From Terriglobales bacterium (GTDB lineage Bacteria > Acidobacteriota > Terriglobia > Terriglobales > Acidobacteriaceae), in the NCBI GenBank assembly GCA_015655585.1, contig JAATEV010000068.1, positions 18,215 through 82,214 of the forward strand: a DNA stretch of 64,000 bases, read 5' to 3'. Shown piece after piece: positions 18,988 through 27,881 of the stretch; position 1 is the first letter of the stretch; each line of letters begins with the position of its first letter. The notes under the pieces are model-generated. The model did no database searches. It saw nothing but the letters and a program-made list of their open reading frames with translations, and was not told the origin of the DNA. The position numbers were made by a program, and so were the translations under genes.

Positions 18988-19119
18988 ATCAGCCACGAAG
19001 ACTCCACCTGAGAGCGTGGCGGCCTCCGCGAAAGCGAATTCGGCGCCACGCTCTTTCTGCGTCAACGACGCAGTAACATACACGCTGCATCATCAATGAG
19101 AAGGATTGCGAACACCATC

Positions 19120-19779
19120 ATGAGCGAAACTACCGTAAAGATCGACGCAAAGCTGGTCAAAGAACTCCGCGAAAAGTCCGGCGCCCCCATGGGCGACTGC
19201 CTCAAGGCCCTCCAGGAAGCCAAGGGCGATATGGAAGACGCCTTTGTTGTGCTGCGCAAGCGCGGCATGGCCTCGGCGGCCAAGAAGGCGAGCCGCACCA
19301 CGAACGAGGGCGCGGTGGGAACCTATATCCACGCAGGCGGCAAGATCGGCGTTCTGCTGGAGCTGAACTGCGAGTCGGACTTCGTGGCTCGCACGGACGA
19401 CTTCCAGGAGCTGCTGCGCGATATCGCGATGCACATCGCCGCGGTCGATCCCCGCTTCGTCAGCCGTGAGGACGTGACCGCAGCCGATCTGGAGCGTGAG
19501 AAGGACGTTTACCGCGCCCAGGCCGCTGCTACCGGCAAGCCGGCGAACATTATCGAGAAGATGCTCGAAGGCAAGCTTGCCAAGTTCTACGAGGAGTTCT
19601 GCCTGCTGGATCAGCCGTTCATCAAGGAGTCCTCGCAGACGATCACCCAGTTGATCGCGAGCAAGGTCGCCAAGCTCGGCGAAAATATCTCGGTTCGCCG
19701 CTTCGCCCGCTTCAAGGTCGGCGCTCCGGATTGGACCGTTGCTACCACCAAGCAGGCCGCTGAAGAGACGCAGGCCTAG
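19120..19779 (+). CDS. tsf: Elongation factor Ts
   Basis: About 219 residues, a short-form EF-Ts as in thermophiles and cyanobacteria. The N-terminal domain has VKELREKSGAPMGDCLKALQ, and the core has GGKIGVLLELNCESDFVARTDDFQ, which contains the TDF motif contacting EF-Tu. It catalyses GDP release from EF-Tu. ATG 19120 is chosen because it aligns with family N-termini; an in-frame ATG at 19096 is possible, and AAGGA lies between the two. A strong terminator ends the rplM-rpsI-rpsB-tsf run. Confidence 0.96.
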   Translation: MSETTVKIDAKLVKELREKSGAPMGDCLKALQEAKGDMEDAFVVLRKRGMASAAKKASRTTNEGAVGTYIHAGGKIGVLLELNCESDFVARTDDFQELLRDIAMHIAAVDPRFVSREDVTAADLEREKDVYRAQAAATGKPANIIEKMLEGKLAKFYEEFCLLDQPFIKESSQTITQLIASKVAKLGENISVRRFARFKVGAPDWTVATTKQAAEETQA

Positions 19780-19795
19780 AACTTTATACAAGGCC

Positions 19796-19840
19796 CAACA
19801 GAAGAGCCCGGCCGCGATGGCCGGGCTTTTCTGTTGAGAG
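19796..19840 (+). terminator. Strong intrinsic terminator after tsf
   Basis: 18-bp stem with one G-T pair (19796-19813 with 19819-19836; inner arms AGCCCGGCC / GGCCGGGCT) and a 5-nt loop. Confidence 0.9.
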
Positions 19841-19906
19841 CTAAATATTTTTGCCGCGGAGACAATATCACCCTGCACAGATTGCTGGAGATACTTTCAT
19901 GGATGC

Positions 19907-21388
19907 CTATCGACGGGCAGCAAGGCCGACAGGATTGCTCCCGATGACGGTCCTTCGCGGCGATCGGACGAAGATGTCACCGAAGAGCGGCATCAGGTAG
20001 CGCGTCGAAAACGCCATAAAGATAATGAGAGCAGCCCTGTATCCCAGAGTATAGACAAGAAGGCTTAATCCTCCCTCCGGGGCGATCTGGGAGAAGATCA
20101 GGAGCACGAGCAGTCCCCATGGAGAATTGCGAACATCTCCACAGAGCGAATCGAACACTGTGAAAAGCATGAAGTAAAGAATGGGGGCGATGATGAGGAC
20201 TCCAGCCCACCTCATGATGTGATACGACTCGCCTACGGGACTGAAAGAGATGCCTGTGGTTATATCGTCGTCCGCAAGATACCCCATCTGGTGGGCATAC
20301 AGATTTCCACCTCTCCAGACAGGCTTATTCTGCCAGATGAAATGCGGGACCAGATTGGCGAAGTAGATATAGACGGGAAGAATTCCGGGTTCAACCCCTT
20401 GTTCTGTCAGATTAACCAGATTATCGTCCGGGCCGATCATCTGAGTACGGTCTAGAAAGCCATGGTGTTGGTTGTAGTAGTTGAGAATTCCATTTTGCTC
20501 TAACTCGATCTCACTCTTCTTGAACTCGCTGCGTACTCTATCTAGATCCGTCAACAAGGAGACGGAATCATCTATGTTGTCCAACAGATTGGGTTTCCTA
20601 AACATGCGGCCATACTGCGAGTAAGGAACCAGATAATAGATCGAAATGAAGGACACAACAATTAACACTGCTATCTGAGCCGGGGAGAAACGATAACGCC
20701 GCGCGGCTGCAGCGAGTATCAGGCAGACCAAGGGAGTAAACATCCCTTCTTTCGTAAATCCCAAGAGACCAACGGAGAAAAGAGCACATCCCGAGATCAA
20801 TACGGGAAGATTAACGAGACGAATTCCCCCGCTGCGGCGTATGGTATCGAAAACACCTACAAGCAACGCTACTTCGAGAAAGTGGTTGAGTTGGCCGAGA
20901 GCACTAAGAATTGACCCATCTTCTCTAGGTACCACTAGCAGGAGGAATGTCACGAATAAGCCGATGAACATGAAGCCAACGGTAGCGCTGGACATGGTCT
21001 CGTCGGTAACGAAGTTGGCAAGAAGGGCACGCTTGGGAACGACTCGCTTGCTGACAAAGACTGCGGCAAGCATTCCGCTGATGCCTCCGACGTAAGCTTT
21101 TGCCGTTTGAATGGGAACGTGGAGATTGGAGTCCGCAGCTTCGCCGAAGAAGGCTTTTCCAACCAGGCCGACGATGACGGCCAGCAGCGAAAAAAAGAAG
21201 ATATAAGCGCCCGAGGGACGAGTCAACCCACCGGCCAGGTTAAACGCTACTCCAGCTATATTGATGAAAAGAAAGCATAAAATAGAAAAGAGGGGAGCAG
21301 TCCCCTCGATGAGCTGCACCGCGCAGAGGATGAGGGAGAAGATGCAGACGTAGGCGAGGGGAATCCTCTCTGGGAAGGGGAGATACAC
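19907..21388 (-). CDS. Polytopic membrane protein, O-antigen/oligosaccharide-polymerase-like
   Basis: 493 residues with about 11-12 predicted membrane helices and one long hydrophilic loop (about residues 265-345, DLDRVRSEFKKSEIELEQNG onward). A large periplasmic loop between late helices and a conserved-looking region (WQNKPVWRGGNLYAHQMGYL) fit Wzy/EpsG-type polymerases. These enzymes are poorly conserved, so this is a fold-level call. The start codon is GTG at 21388. It may belong to exopolysaccharide or O-antigen assembly; no glycan cluster is attached. Alternative: a generic transporter. Confidence 0.55.
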   Translation of the reverse strand: MYLPFPERIPLAYVCIFSLILCAVQLIEGTAPLFSILCFLFINIAGVAFNLAGGLTRPSGAYIFFFSLLAVIVGLVGKAFFGEAADSNLHVPIQTAKAYVGGISGMLAAVFVSKRVVPKRALLANFVTDETMSSATVGFMFIGLFVTFLLLVVPREDGSILSALGQLNHFLEVALLVGVFDTIRRSGGIRLVNLPVLISGCALFSVGLLGFTKEGMFTPLVCLILAAAARRYRFSPAQIAVLIVVSFISIYYLVPYSQYGRMFRKPNLLDNIDDSVSLLTDLDRVRSEFKKSEIELEQNGILNYYNQHHGFLDRTQMIGPDDNLVNLTEQGVEPGILPVYIYFANLVPHFIWQNKPVWRGGNLYAHQMGYLADDDITTGISFSPVGESYHIMRWAGVLIIAPILYFMLFTVFDSLCGDVRNSPWGLLVLLIFSQIAPEGGLSLLVYTLGYRAALIIFMAFSTRYLMPLFGDIFVRSPRRTVIGSNPVGLAARR

Positions 21389-21690
21389 GCAGTCTCTTTT
21401 CAGGTAGCTATGCTAAATGCAGCGTTAGAAACGGCAGAATCTTACAGAGAAACCTTCGCATGGCACGCGGTCAGCGAAAAACCTTATAGAAGCCATGATA
21501 GAGAGAAAGAGTAAGAGGGTCAAAAGCTGGTTTGCGGGTGGTGTTTGCGCCTGAGCTCAAACATTCTTTTCATGATGTCATTTTGTGGTGAACTGCTTTG
21601 ACTTGAGGGGGATACAGCGATATTCTTCGTGCAGAATGGATTGTTTCCGATATAGAGGGCAATGAGGTTGGTTCTGGGCTAGCGGAGCGA
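21389..21690. other. Intergenic region, nothing recognised
   Basis: 302 bp between divergent genes. I see no gene, repeat or clear hairpin. It must contain promoters in both directions. Confidence 0.4.
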
Positions 21691-22113
21691 ATGGAAAGAT
21701 TCTGCGACGAGCTGCGGTTGGAACGGGAACGGCGCCAGGTCTCGATTGAGACGATCTGCGCGGAGACGAAGGTCTCGCCGCGCCATCTGCAGGCGCTGGA
21801 GGCTGGCGAGTATAGCCAGTTGCCGGGGGGAGTCTTCCGCAAGGGTATTGTGCGGAGCTACCTGAGAGTCCTGAACCTGGACGAAACCCCTTGGATTGAA
21901 CGATTTGAAGCCAGTCTGCGCGAGAGCGGCACAGGCGGAGGCGAGGACACAGACTGGATGGAGTTCGCGGAAAATGTAAGGAGAACCCGGACTGGAGCGG
22001 AGGATAGTTCTCTAAACCGGGGTCGTTGGATGGGCGTGGGGATGATGGTGGTCTCGCTGGCGGCACTGGGGTGGGGAGTCTGGAAGTTTGCCCTGCATGG
22101 GCGTCTGTTCTGA
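21691..22113 (+). CDS. RodZ-like helix-turn-helix membrane protein
   Basis: 140 residues. Residues 1-70 form a RodZ-type HTH domain: FCDELRLERERRQVSIETIC, then VSPRHLQALEAGEYSQLPGG and FRKGIVRSYLRVL. After a charged linker comes one transmembrane helix (about 113-133, GVGMMVVSLAALGWGVWKFA) and a very short tail. RodZ links MreB to the membrane in rod-shape control; this protein lacks the usual large periplasmic domain, so it is a minimal version. No mre genes are adjacent. Confidence 0.75.
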   Translation: MERFCDELRLERERRQVSIETICAETKVSPRHLQALEAGEYSQLPGGVFRKGIVRSYLRVLNLDETPWIERFEASLRESGTGGGEDTDWMEFAENVRRTRTGAEDSSLNRGRWMGVGMMVVSLAALGWGVWKFALHGRLF

Positions 22114-22571
22114 TTTTCCTTCATTAAATTCTTCGAGGCAGGAACCCTGTTTTTTGCTGGGGTCTGGCAAAAATGAGGTGCTCGGACCATGGTTTTGGAT
22201 GGTTCGGTTGTGGTTCCCAGCGTATTTTTTCGTGGTGCGAGGATGGCCGTTCTTCCGGGGGCGGAAAATATGCCACTTCTTTGAAATTTAATATTGGGGC
22301 CTGTCGGGATTTGGGTTCGCTCTAAGAACAAACAAAAACAACAACAATAAATCAGTCGCTTCGCCCTGCGGGCTTCGCTCCAGCCTTCGGCAGAGCGGTG
22401 GTCGCTTCGCGACGGCTTTTTGTGGCCGGGCTGAAGCCTGCCCTATCTCAAAGGCAAGTGCAACAGCAAAGGCAAGAACAAACAACAGCAGCGGCAAACG
22501 CTACCGCAGGTTTCTTCTGCAGAGTCAGAGGAGGAAGAGAGGGTGGCGAGGAGGCTTGGGGCGTCCTACAG
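22114..22571. repeat. Intergenic stretch with dispersed repeat (TCGCTTCG type)
   Basis: 458 bp without a gene. The segment about 22351-22500 (TCGCTTCGCCCTGCGGGCTT, then CTCCAGCCTTCGG, then GGGCTGAAGCCTGCCCTATC, then CAAAGGCAA and AACAACAG runs) is repeated with changes at about 44281-44620. It is dispersed-repeat material. Confidence 0.6.
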
Positions 22572-22811
22572 TTATTTGGCCAGCTTGCTCTGCGTGAGGT
22601 CGAGCAGGTCGCCTACGTTCTTGAGATCCTGTAGCTCGCCGAGGGCGAACTTGATCTTGAAGCGATTCTCGATGGCGAGGATGATGTTGAGGTGCGCGAA
22701 GGAGTCCCAGTCCTCTACGGTGTAGGTGCTGGACTCGCGGGTCAGGACGAGGTTGGGCTGGTCGAGTACGTCGCGAAAGATGTCCTGCACTTCGGGGAGA
22801 AGGTTATCCAT
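22572..22811 (-). CDS. Acyl carrier protein (stand-alone)
   Basis: 79 residues. The motif DWDSFAHLNIILAIENRF carries the phosphopantetheine-accepting Ser37 and helix II of an ACP. It overlaps the end of the FkbH-like gene by 8 bp and is surely translated with it. This is not the fatty-acid AcpP by sequence. With an FkbH partner, the expected role is to carry a glyceryl group made from a glycolytic intermediate, or another short acyl group, for later transfer. No polyketide genes are in view. Confidence 0.85.
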   Translation of the reverse strand: MDNLLPEVQDIFRDVLDQPNLVLTRESSTYTVEDWDSFAHLNIILAIENRFKIKFALGELQDLKNVGDLLDLTQSKLAK

Positions 22812-24705
22812 TGCTCAACTCCGTGAGTTTGATGTGGGTGTTGCGGGGCCGGTAGCTGGTGATGTCGAGCGACCAGGTTGTGGCTTCGGTCTCCGCATCT
22901 TTGGCACAGGGGGTAAAGCCAAGCTTACCATAGTGATCGGCGACCATAGCGTTCTTGGCGGTGGGCAGGTAGTAGCCGTAGATGGTATTGACTCCGGCTT
23001 TGGCGGCGAGCTCTGCGACTCGGTCCAGCATGGCCAGTTCCATGTCTCGCTTGAGGACGCGGCAACTCATGAGCCAGAGATCGAGATGGAGCGCGGGGCC
23101 TTCGACGCAGCCTAAGACTACAGAGACGAGGCCGTTGTCGCCGAAGCGGTCGGTGAGACGGCCGTAGACGCCGATCTGGCCGGTGGCGAGGGCGGACTCC
23201 ATCTCGGCGAGGGTGTAGCGGCGGGTGGTGAGGTTGAACTGGTTGGTCTTGTTGGTGAGCTGGACGATGCGCTCCATGTAGACGGGGCGGAAGGGCTCGA
23301 TCTCGGCGGTCATTTCGAGGGAGTCGAGGTACTCGCCGTAGTTGGCGAAGCGGGCCTCGGCGCTGGAGCGCTGGGCGTTCTCCTCGTACTGGCGAGCACG
23401 CTGGAGGTCGTCTTTGCCTAGAGAGACGGTCTCGAAGTAGCGGGCGGCCTCGATGATGGCGGCGTATTTGGATACGTCGTCGCCTACTTCGGGGACGGCG
23501 ATGCCGGGAATCTGAGCCTCGACGATGGCGCGTTCGGCTGGGTTGTCGTCGACGAAGACGAAGCTGTCGACGCCGAGGTTGAGCTCGCGGGCGATGGCCA
23601 GGATGTTCTCATGCTTGGGCTCCCAGTTGGCCTTGAAGGCGGCGAAGTGCTCAAGCTGGAGGACGGAGTCGGGGTGAGCGAAGCCCTGGCGGGCGATCTC
23701 GTCGTCGTTCTTGGAGCAGACGGCCAGGAGGATGCCGCGGTTGCGGAGGGAGAGGCAGTACTGCTGGAAGGCGGTATAGGCCTCGGCGAGAGGGGTCTCG
23801 CGACCGATGCGGATCTTGTCGGGGCCGTCGTCGCCGATGATGCCGCCCCAGAGGGTGTTGTCGAGGTCGAGGACGAGGCACTTGCGGGATTTGCCGTAGA
23901 CGGCGCGGACGATGGAGGTAAGAGAGCGGGCGATGGCGAAGCTGCCCTGAACGGTGGTGGCGAGCTTGTAGCTGCACCAGCGGCTGAGGTCAGCCCAATG
24001 GTCGAGGCCGAGGCGCGCGGCGATGCTCTGGATGTCCTGCAGGATGAGGCGGGGGTCTTCGGCAGAGGCGCGGGCTAGCTGGAGGTTGAGCTCGTTGACG
24101 AAGCGGGTGCGGCCACCGGGGCTTACAGCGTCGAGATTGCCGAGGATGGCGGTGGCGGGCGTATCGAAGTTGTTCTGGATGATCTGGGCGCTGGTGTGCT
24201 CTTCGAGCGATTGCCAGATGCGGCGGAAGCGGGCGATCTCGGAGGAGACGAGGGCGGAGAGATCGTCTTCGGTGGTGGAGAGCGAGGGCCAGCCCTGAAT
24301 GTTGACGGAGGTGGTGTGGATGTAGATGAGGTCGGGACGGAAGTCGGCGACGAGATGGGGTTCGAGGACGGCGTCTTCGTAGTAGCGGTTGTACTCGGAC
24401 TGATAGAAGACGGGCTTGAAGCCGCTGTCGAGGAGGAGAATTTCGAGGAGGTCTACGAGCTCGTTGGTGGTGGAGCCGCCGAGGACGGCGATGCGGACCT
24501 CGTAGAGGTTGGAACGGGTGAGGAGCTGCCGACGCAAGCCCTTGCGTTTGAGCTGGATGGTTTCAATCGGCAGGGTGTCGAGGCGCATGGAATCAGGGCT
24601 CATAGAGTCGGGGCGCATAGATAGGTTCATGCTACACAAAGAATTTGTGATTCGTGTTTCATTCGGGCGCTGGAGGAAGGATGCCAGCTCCGATTTATTT
24701 AGCAT
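22804..24705 (-). CDS. FkbH-like HAD-IIIC phosphatase-acyltransferase
   Basis: 633 residues. The HAD motif [19 protein letters not shown] holds the nucleophile Asp280 and Asp282; motif III/IV is [17 protein letters not shown]-like C-terminal domain (about 470-620) and an SGNH-like N-terminal region complete the FkbH architecture. FkbH enzymes dephosphorylate 1,3-bisphosphoglycerate and load the glyceryl unit onto a partner ACP, here the overlapping 79-residue ACP. The N-terminus contains a triple MRPDS-type pentapeptide repeat (residues 30-44). ATG 24705 lacks a clear ribosome site, so the start is uncertain. It is divergent from metK. Confidence 0.88.
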   Translation of the reverse strand: MLNKSELASFLQRPNETRITNSLCSMNLSMRPDSMSPDSMRLDTLPIETIQLKRKGLRRQLLTRSNLYEVRIAVLGGSTTNELVDLLEILLLDSGFKPVFYQSEYNRYYEDAVLEPHLVADFRPDLIYIHTTSVNIQGWPSLSTTEDDLSALVSSEIARFRRIWQSLEEHTSAQIIQNNFDTPATAILGNLDAVSPGGRTRFVNELNLQLARASAEDPRLILQDIQSIAARLGLDHWADLSRWCSYKLATTVQGSFAIARSLTSIVRAVYGKSRKCLVLDLDNTLWGGIIGDDGPDKIRIGRETPLAEAYTAFQQYCLSLRNRGILLAVCSKNDDEIARQGFAHPDSVLQLEHFAAFKANWEPKHENILAIARELNLGVDSFVFVDDNPAERAIVEAQIPGIAVPEVGDDVSKYAAIIEAARYFETVSLGKDDLQRARQYEENAQRSSAEARFANYGEYLDSLEMTAEIEPFRPVYMERIVQLTNKTNQFNLTTRRYTLAEMESALATGQIGVYGRLTDRFGDNGLVSVVLGCVEGPALHLDLWLMSCRVLKRDMELAMLDRVAELAAKAGVNTIYGYYLPTAKNAMVADHYGKLGFTPCAKDAETEATTWSLDITSYRPRNTHIKLTELSNG

Positions 24706-24804
24706 GGCTATTTTTGCTGGAGCGGGACGGGCATTGCTAGAATAGGAGGGTCACCATCCGCGCTGGATATTGTGTCCGGCTCATACCTTCTGGAGGAAGT
24801 TGTT

Positions 24805-25974
24805 TTGGCTAAACGCGACCGTTTTCTTTTTACAAGTGAATCTGTAACCGAAGGGCATCCCGACAAGATCGCCGACCAGGTCTCCGATGCAATTCTGGAC
24901 GCCTGCCTGGCGCAAGACCCCTTCAGCCGCGTGGCGTGCGAGACGCTGACCTGCACGGGTCTGGTAGTGGTTGCGGGCGAGATTACGACGAAGGCCTATG
25001 TGGACTTCCAGAGCCTGGTGCGCGGAACGGTGGCGGCGATTGGGTATGACAACGCTCTGTATGGCTTCGACTCGAATACGTGCGCGGTGATCTCGACGAT
25101 CAACAAGCAGTCGGGCGATATCGCGATGGGCGTGGATACGGGCGGCGCGGGCGACCAGGGCATGATGTTCGGGTATGCGACGAACGAGACGCCGGAGCTG
25201 ATGCCGACGCCGATCTCGCTGGCGCACAAGCTGGCGTTCCGGTTGAGCGAGGTTCGCAAGAACGGCCTGATGGCGTATCTGCGGCCGGACGGCAAGAGCC
25301 AGGTGACGGTAGAGTACGACCAGAACCACAAGCCGGTGCGTGTGGATGCAGTCGTCATCTCGACGCAGCACGCGGAGAACGTAGGCAACGACGAGCTGCG
25401 CGCGGACATTCTGAAAAACGTGATTCAGCATGTGATTCCGGCGGAGTTGCTGGACCAGGATACGAAGTACCACATCAACCCGACGGGGCGGTTTGTGGTC
25501 GGTGGACCGATGGGCGATACGGGCCTGACCGGTCGCAAGATCATTGTGGACACATACGGCGGCATGGGCCGGCATGGCGGCGGAGCCTTCAGCGGTAAGG
25601 ACTCGACGAAGGTGGACCGCTCGGCGGCCTATATGGCGCGGTACGTGGCGAAGAACATCGTCGCGGCCGGGCTGGCTGATCGCGTGGAAGTGCAGCTTGC
25701 GTATGCGATCGGCGTGGCAGAGCCGGTGAGCGTGCTGGTGGATACGTTCGGCACGGGCAAGGTAGACGAGACGAAGCTAGAAGAGCTGGTGCGGAAGAAC
25801 TTCTCGCTGACGCCGAAGGGCATTATCGAGAGCCTCGACCTGCGGAAGCCGATCTTCAAGGCTACGGCTGCTTATGGCCACTTTGGCCGCACGGGCGAGG
25901 GTTTCAAGTGGGAGAACACGGACAAAGCTGCTGCTCTGAAGGAGCAGGCGAGTCTGGAAGCTGCTGCCAAGTAA
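24805..25974 (+). CDS. metK: S-adenosylmethionine synthetase (TTG start)
   Basis: 389 residues. Makes S-adenosylmethionine from methionine and ATP. Signature motifs: [56 protein letters not shown] and [20 protein letters not shown] place the start at TTG 24805, 7 nt after GGAGGA, giving [11 protein letters not shown], the usual N-terminus; a GTG at 24772 would add 11 residues. No SAM-type riboswitch is visible in the 99-bp gap to the divergent FkbH gene. ahcY, another enzyme of the methyl cycle, lies 3 kb downstream but not in the same operon. Confidence 0.97.
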   Translation: MAKRDRFLFTSESVTEGHPDKIADQVSDAILDACLAQDPFSRVACETLTCTGLVVVAGEITTKAYVDFQSLVRGTVAAIGYDNALYGFDSNTCAVISTINKQSGDIAMGVDTGGAGDQGMMFGYATNETPELMPTPISLAHKLAFRLSEVRKNGLMAYLRPDGKSQVTVEYDQNHKPVRVDAVVISTQHAENVGNDELRADILKNVIQHVIPAELLDQDTKYHINPTGRFVVGGPMGDTGLTGRKIIVDTYGGMGRHGGGAFSGKDSTKVDRSAAYMARYVAKNIVAAGLADRVEVQLAYAIGVAEPVSVLVDTFGTGKVDETKLEELVRKNFSLTPKGIIESLDLRKPIFKATAAYGHFGRTGEGFKWENTDKAAALKEQASLEAAAK

Positions 25975-25999
25975 CCTGCATACAAAGTCTGGAAAGATG

Positions 26000-26030
26000 G
26001 GCGGGCCTTTGGGCTCGCCTTCTTCTTTTT
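26000..26030 (+). terminator. Intrinsic terminator after metK
   Basis: Stem GGCGGGCC (26000-26007) with GGCTCGCC (26012-26019), one G-T pair, followed by the T-rich TTCTTCTTTTT. Confidence 0.8.
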
Positions 26031-26052
26031 GGGCATGTGGAAGCTGCTGGGG

Positions 26053-26220
26053 TTAGTTTGGAGACCCTAGGCTTCTTCGCTTTCGTATCGACCGTAAGGC
26101 TGCAAGGAAGCACATCCCCGCGAGCAGGGCGGAACGAAGAGGATGATCGAGTCTCATTGCCTCAAGGGCTAAGAATATCCCGAGCAGAAACAACGTGATT
26201 TCAAACATTCGATCAAACAT
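26053..26220 (-). CDS. Possible small membrane protein
   Basis: A 55-codon frame with two hydrophobic segments (ITLFLLGIFLALEAM and LRSALLAGMCFLAAL) ending in a basic tail (RSIRKRRSLGSPN). It lies in the 403-bp metK to transglutaminase gap, which otherwise looks empty after the terminator. There is no convincing ribosome site, so it may be fortuitous. Confidence 0.35.
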   Translation of the reverse strand: MFDRMFEITLFLLGIFLALEAMRLDHPLRSALLAGMCFLAALRSIRKRRSLGSPN

Positions 26221-26377
26221 GGAGGTATGCTACTTCTCTTTCGACCATCCCTGACAGATTTTTCTTCGAGGGAGACCTTCTCTCTGAGGTTGATCTCTGG
26301 AGAAAGATAGAGGAAACTGCCGCTATTGCCTGATTTGCATCTCATGTAAGACCACCCCCTGTAGAAACGAGGGTTCG

Positions 26378-27286
26378 ATGCTGATCAAGTCTGAGTTCGA
26401 TATTCAGTTCCATCTTCCTGTGCCTGCGCCCATGGTGGCGATACTGCATCTGCATCCTACGCTTGAGCCGCTGGTGAGAGCGGGCAATGAACTTCGAGTG
26501 GAGCATATCGATGGCGAGACGAAGACCGATATTGTTACCTCGGAGTTTCGCGATGGGTTTGGGAATCGCTGTACGCGATTCATGATGCCAGCGGGCGCGA
26601 TACGGTTGAGCGGTGAGAGCATCGTGGAGATGGAGGGCCTGCCGGATGAGGTTCCGATGAAGGCGCAGCAGGCGCCGGTGGAAGAGCTGCCGGATGAGGT
26701 GTTGCAGTATCTGCTGCCTAGCCGGTACTGCCAGGTAGACCAGTTTGGAGCGATTGCGCAGGACCTGTTCGGATGGATGGCTCCGGGATGGGCCAGGGCG
26801 GCGGCGATTCGCGACTGGGTGCATGAGAAGGTGGCGTTCCATTACCTGGCGGCGCGGCCTACGAAGACCGCGATGGATGTGTTTTCGGAGCGGACCGGAG
26901 TGTGCCGGGACTTTCAACATCTGGCCATTACTCTGTCGCGCTGCCAGAATATTCCGGCGCGTTATGTGACAGGGTATGTGGGGGACATTCGTCGGCCATA
27001 TAGCGGGCCGGGCGACTTCAGCGCATGGTATGAGGTGTTTCTGGATGGGCGCTGGGTGACGATGGACGCTCGGCATAATGAGCCGCGCCTTGGGCGCATC
27101 CTGATGGCAACGGGGCGGGACGCAGCGGATGTGGCGATCACAACCTCGTTCGGCAATGCGATCCTGACGCACTTCTACGTGGAGAGCAGCGAGGTGCTGG
27201 AGGATGGGACGAGGGTGCCTCCGTTACCGGTGGAGACTCCGATGGAGAGTCCCGAGCGCGTCGCGGTTCAGAGTCTGGCGGAGTAG
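26378..27286 (+). CDS. Transglutaminase-like cysteine protease-fold protein
   Basis: 302 residues. An N-terminal beta-rich domain (about 1-110) precedes a transglutaminase core with catalytic Cys in RTGVCRDFQHLAITLSRCQN and Asp in WVTMDARHN. At the place of the usual catalytic His (commonly DFHAW) the sequence reads DFSAWYEVFLDGRW, so Ser replaces His, at least at that position. The C-terminal DAADVAITTSFG is common in this bacterial subfamily. It is likely cytosolic, as no signal peptide is seen. Such proteins are often peptidases, but activity is uncertain here. It overlaps the convergent DUF3455 gene by 19 bp. Confidence 0.8.
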   Translation: MLIKSEFDIQFHLPVPAPMVAILHLHPTLEPLVRAGNELRVEHIDGETKTDIVTSEFRDGFGNRCTRFMMPAGAIRLSGESIVEMEGLPDEVPMKAQQAPVEELPDEVLQYLLPSRYCQVDQFGAIAQDLFGWMAPGWARAAAIRDWVHEKVAFHYLAARPTKTAMDVFSERTGVCRDFQHLAITLSRCQNIPARYVTGYVGDIRRPYSGPGDFSAWYEVFLDGRWVTMDARHNEPRLGRILMATGRDAADVAITTSFGNAILTHFYVESSEVLEDGTRVPPLPVETPMESPERVAVQSLAE

Positions 27287-27771
27287 AAGGTGTAGGTGGC
27301 GGTGTAAGGAACGCGGATGGTGATGTCGAGGTGCTGGGCATCGCAGCCGGTGGCGGGAGCATTGCCGCCCTGGGTGTTGGAGCGGCGGATGTACTCAACC
27401 TTGGAAAAGATACCGGAGCCAGTGGAGGCGGCAGGCTTGAGGAGGAGCCAGGGAACCGCGGAGGCGGCAGGTGAGGCTTTCGCGATGACCTGACCTCTGA
27501 CGGTGCTGGCGTCTTCGGTTGACTTCCAGATGGGGCCTGCTCCGTGGGTGGCTACGGTTTTGCCGGTGGCGTTGGTGAGAGTGGCTTCCGGGGCTTGAAA
27601 GACCCATTGCGGCGAGCCGGAGACCTGTTGGCAGGCGTAAATCTGCACTCCTTTGCCGGTGGCGGTGAGGATGGGCTGCTGGCCGGATGGCGGGAGGGTG
27701 GGGTCTTGCGCGGAAAGAGCTGCGGGAAGGACGAGGAGGGCGGCGAGAAGGAGTTTGGGGAGAGTGGGCAT
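27268..27771 (-). CDS. DUF3455 exported protein
   Basis: 167 residues. ATG 27771 opens a signal peptide (MPTLPKLLLAALLVLPAALS). The mature part has GKGVQIYACQQVSGSPQWVF, GAGPIWKSTEDASTVRGQV and a C-terminal TGCDAQHLDITIRVPYTATY, which match DUF3455, a small secreted family of unknown function found in many bacteria and fungi. Two Cys residues (in YACQQ and TGCDA) could form a disulfide. Its 3' end overlaps the convergent transglutaminase-like gene. Confidence 0.8.
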   Translation of the reverse strand: MPTLPKLLLAALLVLPAALSAQDPTLPPSGQQPILTATGKGVQIYACQQVSGSPQWVFQAPEATLTNATGKTVATHGAGPIWKSTEDASTVRGQVIAKASPAASAVPWLLLKPAASTGSGIFSKVEYIRRSNTQGGNAPATGCDAQHLDITIRVPYTATYTFYSARL

Positions 27772-27881
27772 ATCGCTGTCGAGTGTACCGCGTGGAGATT
27801 GGAGAGGTGTTTCAGGAGGGGATCGAGTTTGAGGATACGAAACGGAGTGTGCGTGCAGCGGGCGAATGGGAAGATACTGGA

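Noticed and set aside
24706..24804. Possible SAM riboswitch ahead of metK
   Set aside because: The gap is only 99 bp, holds two promoters, and shows no SAM-I or SAM-II-like core.
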